Below are positions 1 through 5,414 of a DNA stretch of 8,544 nucleotides, in pieces (the stretch's first letter is position 1; every line of letters begins with the position of its first letter). The notes under the pieces are model-generated. The model did not search any database. It worked only from the letters and a program-made list of their open reading frames with translations, and had not been told where the DNA came from. The DNA comes from Verrucomicrobiota bacterium (GTDB taxonomy: Bacteria > Verrucomicrobiota > Verrucomicrobiia > Chthoniobacterales > UBA10450): assembly GCA_003218345.1 (NCBI GenBank), contig QHNF01000150.1, positions 332-8,875 on the forward strand. Direction: 5' to 3'. The position numbers were made by a program, and so were the translations under genes.

Positions 1-26
1 AAGTCGTCCGAGTTTTTTCGACGGCC

Positions 27-45
27 TGCGGCTGCTTCGGCCGCA
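27..45. repeat. Small inverted repeat downstream of ldhA
   Basis: The arms TGCGGC (27-32) and GCCGCA (40-45) match perfectly around a 7-base spacer. The site lies just past the ldhA stop codon, where a transcript end would be expected. In the direction of ldhA transcription no T-run follows the stem; the run of T at 13-18 belongs to the opposite strand. It is therefore not a convincing intrinsic terminator and could be chance in GC-rich DNA. Confidence 0.25.
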
Positions 46-51
46 TCGGAG

Positions 52-1057
52 TCAGCCGATCAGCTTCTCGAGCGGCTGATTGTTCTCAAATCTGGTGATG
101 TTGTCGATGGTCATACTGGCAATGTTCAATAAAGCTTCTCGTGTAAAGAAAGCCTGGTGCCCGGTAATGATCACATTTGGGAAAGTGAGCAACCGCGCAA
201 ACACGTCGTCGCTAAGAATCAACCCCGAACGATCCTCAAAGAAGATTTCTTCTTCCTCCTCGTACACATCCAGGCCGAGGTAACCGATCTTGCCGCTCTT
301 CAACGCCTCGATAATCGACAGTGTATCCAGCAGGGCGCCGCGACTGGTGTTGATCACCATGACGCCGTTCTTCATTCTGGCGATGGCAGCGTCATTAATC
401 ATGTATTTGTTGTCGGGCGTAAGCGGACAATGCAAGGTGATGATGTCCGATTCCGCGAACAATTCGTTCAGGTCCACGTAAGGCACGCCGAGAGACCGAC
501 AGGTTTCGTTCGGAATTAGATCGAACGCCAGAGTCGGGCAAGCCAATCCCGTGAGGATTTTCCAATCCCGTGAGGATTTTCACCACCGCAGTCCCGATTT
601 GTCCTGTGCCGATCACGCCGACTGTTTTGCCGTGCATGTCAAAGCCGAGTAAGCCGTCGAGGGCAAAGTTACCTTCGCGCACCCGGTTGTAGGCGCGATG
701 CAGGTTGCGATTCAGCGCGAGCATTAGGCCGATCGTATGCTCAGCCACTGCGTACGGCGAATAGCCCGGCACTCGCACAACAGTGATGCCGTGTTTGCTC
801 GCAGCTTTTCGATCGACGTTGTTGTATCCGGCGCAACGAAGCGCGACCAATCGAACGCCTAGCGACGCCAACGTCGCGATCACTGCCGCGTTTACGTGGT
901 CGTTAACAAACACGCAAACCGCACCGAACCCAGCCGCAAGGCTCGCTGTGGTTTCATTCAAATGCGACTCGAAAAAACGCAATTCATGACGCGAACCATT
1001 CGCCGCGCTGAGAAATTCGCGGTCGTATTTCTTTGCGCTAAAGATTGCGACTTTCAT
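52..1057 (-). pseudogene. ldhA: Fermentative D-lactate dehydrogenase, frameshifted by a 19-bp duplication
   Basis: Homologue of NAD-dependent D-lactate dehydrogenase, which reduces pyruvate to D-lactate with NADH in the cytoplasm. The first reading frame (1057 to about 562) gives an LdhA-like N-terminus with [33 protein letters not shown] and the Rossmann motif GTGQIG (residues 150-155). The C-terminal half lies in another frame (about 546 to 52) and has [19 protein letters not shown] and TGHQAF. Removing one copy of the 19-bp tandem repeat at 543-580 joins the halves as [14 protein letters not shown] and gives 328 residues, against 329 in E. coli LdhA. The catalytic triad would then be Arg233, Glu262 and His294. 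As written, the product ends at 220 residues (stop at 395) without catalytic residues. The ATG at 1057 overlaps the vapC stop (ATGA), so expression probably depends on the toxin-antitoxin operon. Identity is very secure; whether the break is real or an assembly error is open. Confidence 0.93.
543..580. repeat. Perfect 19-bp tandem duplication inside ldhA
   Basis: The unit CCAATCCCGTGAGGATTTT occurs at 543-561 and again, without any mismatch or gap, at 562-580. Nineteen is 1 modulo 3, so the extra copy shifts the ldhA frame. Deleting either copy restores one continuous LdhA reading frame. The perfect identity of the two copies indicates a recent slippage or duplication event, or an assembly artefact. 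Confidence 0.97.
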
Positions 1058-1488
1058 TGTCCACTGAGCGGATCACTCCATCGCAGACCGCGGAAACGCG
1101 CGAAGCCGGGGTCGGCGCTCGCCAAAATTGCGCCGGCTTCGATTGCCGCGGCGGCAACGAACGCGTCGCTGAGATCATTCCCCCTAAGGTGATAATCGCG
1201 CGCCATCCGAACAAAAATGTTGCGATGTTCCGGCCCTGGATGCAGTTCACTCACGATCGGACAAGACCGGACCGCATCAAGAAAGCGCAGTGCCTCCTCA
1301 AATCGCGATGGCTGAGCGAATGCACGGCGATTAGTTGTGATGCGAAGGAATGCCAGTTCCGATAATACCAGCAGCTCCAGCGGTTCGTCGGCGGAGAGTC
1401 TTTTTTCCAGCCATCGTTTGGCTGTTGTATGCTGCGGCAGGTCTCGGCGGAACGCGTAGATGAGCAGGTTAGCGTCGAGAAGCAGCAT
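1054..1488 (-). CDS. vapC: VapC-family PIN-domain ribonuclease toxin
   Basis: 144-residue single-domain PIN protein, the expected size for a type II toxin. VapC toxins are Mg-dependent ribonucleases that block translation by cutting structured RNA, often tRNA. The acidic metal-site residues are in place: Asp5 in [11 protein letters not shown], Glu44 in [11 protein letters not shown], Asp105/Asp108 in NDLSDAF, and Asp126 in [10 protein letters not shown]. The FLRITTNRR segment, the HPGPEH segment and the [11 protein letters not shown] ending resemble the TIGR00028 branch best known from mycobacteria. It starts 18 bases after the stop of the ribbon-helix-helix antitoxin gene. Its TGA overlaps the ATG of ldhA by four bases. 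No strong Shine-Dalgarno precedes its ATG, so translation is probably coupled to vapB. The active site looks intact, so the toxin is likely functional; its RNA target cannot be read from sequence. Confidence 0.92.
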   Translation of the reverse strand: MLLLDANLLIYAFRRDLPQHTTAKRWLEKRLSADEPLELLVLSELAFLRITTNRRAFAQPSRFEEALRFLDAVRSCPIVSELHPGPEHRNIFVRMARDYHLRGNDLSDAFVAAAAIEAGAILASADPGFARFRGLRWSDPLSGQ

Positions 1489-1506
1489 CGGTGGTTGCCG
1501 GGGCGA

Positions 1507-1779
1507 TCAGTGACGTCGCATCAGGAGTCGGGCGCCCTCTGCATCGTCAGTGATCGCGCGAGCCTCTTTGAGGTCGCGGATCCCACGAGCCAGACCGCCT
1601 CTGGCCCGGCTAACCGGCAGCTTGATTTTTCTGGGCCCTTCCCGCGGCGATTTGCGACGACGGCGCAGCCGTTCGCGCAACGCCACTTCGATGTAGCGAG
1701 TAAGGCTTATGCCGTGCTGCGCTGCTTCGGCTTTAATTCTCCGCATCAAATCTTCATTGAATCGCAATGTCGTTTGCAT
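1507..1779 (-). CDS. vapB: VapB-like ribbon-helix-helix antitoxin
   Basis: A 90-residue basic protein. Residues 1-38 (MQTTLRFNEDL, then IKAEAAQHGISLTRYIEVAL) fit a ribbon-helix-helix fold: a short beta strand and two helices that dimerise to bind palindromic DNA. The linker is very rich in Arg/Lys. The C-terminus, from KLPVSRARGGLARGIRDL to the acidic DDAEGARLL, resembles the toxin-binding tail of VapB antitoxins, which carry a glycine-rich segment followed by an acidic helix. The frame stays open upstream to 1995. I chose the internal ATG at 1779 because homology begins there and the earlier stretch has no antitoxin character and overlaps the operator. It precedes vapC by 18 bases, the usual antitoxin-first order. 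The product should neutralise VapC and, with it, repress the operon. Confidence 0.88.
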   Translation of the reverse strand: MQTTLRFNEDLMRRIKAEAAQHGISLTRYIEVALRERLRRRRKSPREGPRKIKLPVSRARGGLARGIRDLKEARAITDDAEGARLLMRRH

Positions 1780-1786
1780 CGAGTTG

Positions 1787-1815
1787 AAATTTCCAGTCTG
1801 ACAGATTTCTGTCAA
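1787..1815 (-). promoter_or_regulatory. Candidate vapBC-ldhA promoter
   Basis: On the minus strand a perfect TTGACA (complement of 1810-1815) is followed, 17 bases later, by AAATTT (complement of 1787-1792), which matches the -10 consensus poorly. If used, transcription would begin within a few bases of the vapB ATG, giving a nearly leaderless transcript. The -35 element overlaps the palindrome at 1799-1814, which would allow direct repression. The exact -35 and ideal spacing are encouraging; the weak -10 keeps confidence modest. Confidence 0.4.
1799..1814. promoter_or_regulatory. Palindromic operator candidate upstream of vapB
   Basis: TGACAGA, two central T bases, then TCTGTCA: a perfect 7+2+7 inverted repeat, 19 bases upstream of the vapB start codon. 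Type II antitoxins with ribbon-helix-helix domains bind short palindromes overlapping their own promoter. The position, symmetry and overlap with a TTGACA hexamer all fit autoregulation by VapB or the VapBC complex. It is too short and too AT-central to act as a terminator. Confidence 0.65.
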
Positions 1816-2010
1816 ACAGGCAATCCGGCCTGAAGACGCTCTGCGAAACTGATCTTTAGGAACGCAGGGTTGCAAGTCTGAAGTTGGAAGCGAAGTAAAA
1901 TGTCGATACGTGGGCGGACACTTGCTCAAACGGAAACGGCGCAAAAGAAATGGCCGGTCTTCTGCAATCTCCTCATAAAACATCAACGCATCCAACCTGC
2001 ATCGAAACGC

Positions 2011-2511
2011 ATGCCGAAACGAGAAAAGCTTCCCGATGATTTGAAAGAGCTTTGTTTGCTTTGCCGAGCCGGAAAGCTGTTCGCAGTACAGCAGTGGATC
2101 CGAGACAGTCGGCGATTGCGCACGCCGGCGGGAAATTTTGCGACTTCACCAATTCGCACCGCCATTGAGTCCGGTTTTCACAGTATGGTCGAAGTTCTCC
2201 TCCAGGAAGGCACCGTCGATCAGGAAGAGAAAAACGATGCGTTCATTAAGGCGATCGATAGTCGCAACTTCGATCTTGTTGAGCTGCTGACGCAATATGG
2301 TGCTGATCCTTGGATAGTCGACTTCGATACCATTCTATGCTCTCGACATCCACAGATCATGCGTTGGTTCGTAGCCAACGGACTCGACCTCGAATGCGAT
2401 TGTTACGCCGAGGAATTCGCGGTGCTTGTAACGAAAGGCGCGCGCGCTCCCCAGCTCTTGCGGAATCGTGTGCATTTTTTGCGCGCTGTAAAAACAGCAC
2501 TGCCGATTTAG
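2011..2511 (+). CDS. Short ankyrin-repeat-like protein, possibly truncated
   Basis: 166 residues from the ATG at 2011. No enzyme domain is visible. Three degenerate helix-loop-helix units resemble ankyrin repeats: about residues 47-67 (SPIRTAIESGFHSMVEVLL), 76-100 (DAFIKAIDSRNFDLVELL then TQYGADP) and 105-125 (ILCSRHPQIMRWFVANGLDL). Ankyrin repeats mediate protein binding, and no partner can be inferred. The N-terminal KLPDDLKELCLLCRAGKLFAVQQW resembles the opening of ankyrin proteins annotated in Verrucomicrobiota, which as I recall are much longer, so this may be a C-terminally shortened copy. The frame extends upstream to an ATG at 1900 that has a GGAAG nine bases before it. I prefer 2011 because the intervening 37 residues show no ankyrin character. 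It is the only plus-strand gene, converging on the LOG gene with a 39-base gap. Confidence 0.6.
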   Translation: MPKREKLPDDLKELCLLCRAGKLFAVQQWIRDSRRLRTPAGNFATSPIRTAIESGFHSMVEVLLQEGTVDQEEKNDAFIKAIDSRNFDLVELLTQYGADPWIVDFDTILCSRHPQIMRWFVANGLDLECDCYAEEFAVLVTKGARAPQLLRNRVHFLRAVKTALPI

Positions 2512-2550
2512 CAGGACGCTAACGCCGCGCGGCGATCAGAGACTGGATTC

Positions 2551-3363
2551 CTAGCAAATTGCAGGACCTTTTCCGGACAAGCCGCGCTCGCCGAGCCATG
2601 GAAAAGGTCGTCGCATTCGCGCGACGCGTTTGAGTCCGAATGGCTCGATCGCCTTGCTGCGGATATGCGCGATGGCTTCTTCAACAGAATCGGTGGCGAA
2701 AATCAGGCTTGAATCCTCCGGACCAATCATCGCCCTTTGCGCCATCTTCTGGATGAAATCGATCAACTCTTTCCAGTAATCGGTGCCCATGATCACAATC
2801 GGAAAATTCTTGATTTTCCCGTTCTGAATCAAAGTGAGCGCCTCGAACAGCTCGTCGAGTGTGCCCGCCCCGCCGGGCATCACAACAAACGCGTAGGAAT
2901 ACTTAATTAACAATGCTTTGCGGACGAAAAAATAATGTAACCGGCCGCACAGATCGAGATAGGCGTTGGACACTTGCTCAAACGGCAGCTCGATGTTGCA
3001 TCCGACCGAGCGCCCTCCAACTTCTTTCGCCCCGCGGTTGGCTGCTTCCATGATTCCTGGACCGCCACCGGTCATCACCGTGAATCCCAGCCGAGCAATC
3101 GCCGCGCCCATTTTTCGGGCCAGCTCGTAATGTGGATCGTCAGGCTTGACGCGGGCCGAGCCAAACACCGTTACGCAGGGAGCCACGAAATGAAGCGTTT
3201 GAAATCCGCGGAGGAAATCGCGCATCACTCTCAGCAACGTAAAAAATTCGGTAAACCGCGAGCGCGGACCTTCGAGAAAGATTTCGTCGGCCCGCTCCGG
3301 AGGTACGGTCAGCGCAGATGTCGCCGAATCCGGCACGGGATCGATCGGAGCTTCACTTGCCAT
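2551..3363 (-). CDS. LOG-family (TIGR00730-type) nucleotide hydrolase
   Basis: 270-residue Rossmann-fold protein of the LOG/lysine-decarboxylase-like family. Characterised members cleave nucleoside 5'-monophosphates at the N-glycosidic bond, releasing base and ribose 5-phosphate; in plants and some bacteria this activates cytokinins. Visible motifs are VTVFGSAR (64-71), TGGGPGIMEAANRGA (98-112) and the signature PGGAGTLDE (163-171), with Arg148-Lys149 in FFVRKALL between them. The first ~60 residues, including RFTEFFTLLRVMRDFLRGFQTL, form a helical extension typical of the longer bacterial type. There is no signal peptide. The gene lies 107 bases downstream of rpoN on the same strand, so it may be co-transcribed. 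The ATG has no clear Shine-Dalgarno. Family assignment is secure; whether the substrate is AMP, another nucleotide or a cytokinin precursor is unknown. Confidence 0.92.
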   Translation of the reverse strand: MASEAPIDPVPDSATSALTVPPERADEIFLEGPRSRFTEFFTLLRVMRDFLRGFQTLHFVAPCVTVFGSARVKPDDPHYELARKMGAAIARLGFTVMTGGGPGIMEAANRGAKEVGGRSVGCNIELPFEQVSNAYLDLCGRLHYFFVRKALLIKYSYAFVVMPGGAGTLDELFEALTLIQNGKIKNFPIVIMGTDYWKELIDFIQKMAQRAMIGPEDSSLIFATDSVEEAIAHIRSKAIEPFGLKRVARMRRPFPWLGERGLSGKGPAIC

Positions 3364-3470
3364 TAACGGTCAACGGCAATCATCGGAGCACGGTTTCCAT
3401 GCTACGGTTCAAGTTTCATTGTTCGCCCTAACGTCTAGCACGCATTACTCCAACGCAGCAACACACCACT

Positions 3471-4904
3471 TCAATATTTCCGCCGCATGTGGCTCGGGAG
3501 AATATTTAACTCGCTGCGATACTTGGCCACTGTGCGTCGCGCAATAGGGATACCGCGCTCGCTCAGGATGTCGACGATCTCGTGATCACTCAAAGGCGCG
3601 CCGCCGCTCTCATGCTTGACGAGGTCGAGAACGGCTTGTTTTACGCTGGTATTGCTCAGCGATTCACCTGTCGCAGTTTGATAACCGGAGGTGAAAAAAT
3701 ATTTCATCTCGAAAATCCCTTGCGGCGTGGCCATGTATTTGCCGGAAACGGCGCGGCTGACCGTGGTCTCGTGCACCCCCACAGTATCGGCAACTTCTGC
3801 CATCGTCATCGGTTTCAAATGCGACGCCCCATGCTCGAGGAAATCTCGCTGCCGCGAAACGATCCGCTGCGCGATGTTTAGGATTGTTTGCTGGCGTTGA
3901 TGGATCGACCGGATCAGGAATTTGCCGCTGCGGATTTTTTCGCGGATGTAGTCTTTGACGTCGCTGGTTTGCGCGTCTCCGGAGGCAATGATGTCCTTGT
4001 AGAGATTGCTGATCCGCAGATGCGGAATCTGTTCGTTGTTGAGGGAGATCTGATATTCGCCATCCACTTTTTCGACGATGACGTCCGGGAGTACGTAATT
4101 CTGCGGCGCGGCAGCGAAAATCTGACCTGGCCGCGGGTTCAAGCGCGCGATGTTGTCGGCGGCCTTTTGTACCTCTTCGACGCTGATTGCCAGCCGGCGC
4201 GCAATCTCAGGAAAGCGGTGCTTGGCGAGTTCCTCCATGTGGTCCGAAACAATCCTGCACTCGAGGCTGTGTTCTTTTCCTTGTCGCCGCAGTTGAATCA
4301 ACAAACACTCGCGCAAATCACGCGCGCCAACTCCCGCCGGATAAAAGGATTGAATCAACGCCAATATCCTTTCGAAGTCGTCCTGTGGAATTCCTGAGTT
4401 CAACGCCATTTCCTCCAGCGTGCTTCGGAGGAATCCGTCGTCGTCGACGTTACCAATGATCAGCTCCGCAACTTTGCGGTCGTCAGCGCTGAGCACGGTC
4501 TGATTCAACTGCGCAATCAGATTTTGCTGAAGCGTTTCCTGGACTGGGATCGAATCGAAGAGAAACTGGCGTTTCTCGTCCGCCTCCTTCGAGCCGCGCC
4601 GGCCCTCGAGACTGGAACTGGCCGACTGCGCCATGTAATCGCGCCATTCCTCATCCAGACTCGCCAGCTTCTCGAATTCATCCTTGAAATTTTCGTCCGC
4701 TGAGGCTTCAACCTCGCCGCGGTCGTCGGCGCCGGGATCCTCTGGCAACTCTTCCAGCACCGGATTTGTTTCCATCTCCTGTTGAACCAGGTTGCGCAGC
4801 TCGAGTAATGGGGTCTGGAGAATGAGCAGGCTTTGTTGCAGCTGCGGCGACAGAACCTGCTGTAAGGCGAAGCTTTGTCTTTGCTGCATTCCCTGTGCGG
4901 CCAT
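3471..4904 (-). CDS. rpoN: RNA polymerase sigma-54 factor
   Basis: 477 residues, the same length as E. coli RpoN. Sigma-54 directs RNA polymerase to -24/-12 promoters and needs an AAA+ activator to open them. Region I is Gln/Leu-rich (residues 1-50: FALQQVLSPQLQQSLLILQ, then LVQQEMETNPVLEE) and contacts the activator. Region II (about 51-100) is acidic. Region III (about 110-345) carries core-binding segments, including DDDGFL, YPAGVGARDLRECLLIQL and LNPRPG. The DNA-binding part follows, with a helix-turn-helix around MAEVADTVGVHETTVSRAVSGKY (368-390) and GIFEMKYFF. The RpoN box ARRTVAKYR is at 455-463, close to the terminal SHMRRKY. Nothing is missing. Neither lptB nor hpf, frequent neighbours in Proteobacteria, is seen. 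The start at 4904 lacks a Shine-Dalgarno; Met6 (4889) is an alternative. Confidence 0.98.
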   Translation of the reverse strand: MAAQGMQQRQSFALQQVLSPQLQQSLLILQTPLLELRNLVQQEMETNPVLEELPEDPGADDRGEVEASADENFKDEFEKLASLDEEWRDYMAQSASSSLEGRRGSKEADEKRQFLFDSIPVQETLQQNLIAQLNQTVLSADDRKVAELIIGNVDDDGFLRSTLEEMALNSGIPQDDFERILALIQSFYPAGVGARDLRECLLIQLRRQGKEHSLECRIVSDHMEELAKHRFPEIARRLAISVEEVQKAADNIARLNPRPGQIFAAAPQNYVLPDVIVEKVDGEYQISLNNEQIPHLRISNLYKDIIASGDAQTSDVKDYIREKIRSGKFLIRSIHQRQQTILNIAQRIVSRQRDFLEHGASHLKPMTMAEVADTVGVHETTVSRAVSGKYMATPQGIFEMKYFFTSGYQTATGESLSNTSVKQAVLDLVKHESGGAPLSDHEIVDILSERGIPIARRTVAKYRSELNILPSHMRRKY

Positions 4905-4910
4905 ACGCCG

Positions 4911-4939
4911 AGTTTACGAGCGTTGGCAATGGCAGGCAA
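4911..4939 (-). promoter_or_regulatory. Weak candidate rpoN promoter
   Basis: Reading the minus strand, TTGCCT (complement of 4934-4939) and TAAACT (complement of 4911-4916) are separated by 17 bases. Each matches four of six consensus positions for the housekeeping sigma factor. The -10 element ends six bases before the rpoN ATG, so transcription would start almost at the initiation codon, which fits the lack of a Shine-Dalgarno. Such half-matches are common by chance. Confidence 0.25.
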
Positions 4940-4963
4940 GCGCATCGACGACAACTAGGGCGG

Positions 4964-5021
4964 CAGGCGTTCCGCCTGGGGGAACACGATTTGCAGCCGG
5001 CACGGCTGCCTCTACAGCTGT
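4964..5021. repeat. Cluster of three tight inverted repeats (REP-like)
   Basis: Three perfect inverted repeats lie within 58 bases: CAGGCG/CGCCTG around TTC (4964-4978), GCAGCCG/CGGCTGC around a 3-base loop (4993-5009) and the uninterrupted palindrome ACAGCTGT (5014-5021). The block sits between the rpoN start and the end of recognisable creatininase homology. Paired GC-rich hairpins in intergenic DNA are typical of REP-like repeat elements. Only this one copy is present in the window, so repetitiveness in the genome is inferred, and the outer limits of the element are unknown. It could also act as a transcript-end structure for the upstream genes. Confidence 0.55.
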
Positions 5022-5035
5022 CCCCTTACAACCCG

Positions 5036-5364
5036 GCCATATCCCATTTAGCAGGATAATATTTTTGAAATTGTTTCTTGCGAGACCCACAAGAACCGCG
5101 CGGCACTTAGTAGCGAAAACTTTCTTCAGGAACGGTAAAGCTGCCCGGGTAAGCATCCAGGATTCCGGTTAACCCGTACGCAATCACTGGCGCGACCATC
5201 GCGTTCACGCCCGGCGCGCTGTTGCGCGCTATCGCCAGCGGCGCCAGAATGTCGGTTCCGTTGGGAGCGACGCCGTGCGGCTCAAGCGCGCCGAGGGGCA
5301 ACAACACTGTTTTAATTTTCGCGGGTACCCACTCGCGAACCTCCAGTCAGGTGATCCGCTCCAT
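5036..5364 (-). pseudogene. Decayed creatininase-family amidohydrolase, N-terminal half
   Basis: Creatininase-family enzymes are metal-dependent hydrolases of about 240-260 residues. From an ATG at 5364 the minus strand reads MERIT, a TGA, then LEVREWVPAKIKTVLL followed by PLGALEPHGVAPNGTD, which contains the family's first metal ligands (Glu28, His30 and Asp38, counting the stop as codon 6). The homology continues through VAPVIAYGLTG and YPGSFTVPEESFRY to a TAA at 5107. In the next frame, 5043-5099 reads AVLVGLARNNFKNIILLNG, matching the segment that normally leads into LNGHGGN. Dropping one base in TACTAAG at about 5107-5113 joins the parts as SFRYKCRAVLVGL. The HGG motif is already damaged, and the C-terminal half with the second pair of ligands is absent, replaced by an inverted-repeat block. 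It follows the spermidine-synthase-like gene by about 50 bases. The longest uninterrupted piece is only 66 residues, so it is very unlikely to be functional. Confidence 0.82.
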
Positions 5365-5414
5365 CTCGCGTGTGCTGGGTTGCGTCTGGTTCATTCGCGC
5401 TGGTTCGGAGAAGG

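Noticed and set aside
1780..1995. N-terminal extension of the vapB frame up to 1995.
   Set aside because: The extra 72 residues have no ribbon-helix-helix character and cover the palindrome and promoter; the ATG at 1779 begins the family homology.
2523..2534. GC-only palindrome CGCCGCGCGGCG between the convergent ankyrin and LOG genes, considered as a bidirectional terminator.
   Set aside because: It has no loop and no T-run on either strand; such palindromes are frequent in GC-rich DNA.
3387..3403. Hairpin AGCACGG/CCATGCT with a TTT loop in the rpoN-LOG gap, considered as a terminator or leader structure.
   Set aside because: It needs a G-U pair, lacks a T-run and has no other supporting signal; kept only as a weak structure.
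3888..4397. Plus-strand 169-codon open frame inside rpoN.
   Set aside because: It is antisense to the strongly conserved sigma-54 core-binding region, has no recognisable domain and is explained as a shadow of GC-rich coding DNA.
4517..4954. Minus-strand 145-codon frame overlapping the rpoN N-terminus.
   Set aside because: It is an out-of-frame reading of rpoN codons, with no domain and a composition dominated by Arg, Ser and Ala.
5107..5307. 66-residue minus-strand frame as an independent small gene.
   Set aside because: It begins at a GTG in the middle of creatininase homology, which continues upstream through a TGA and downstream in another frame; it is a pseudogene fragment.
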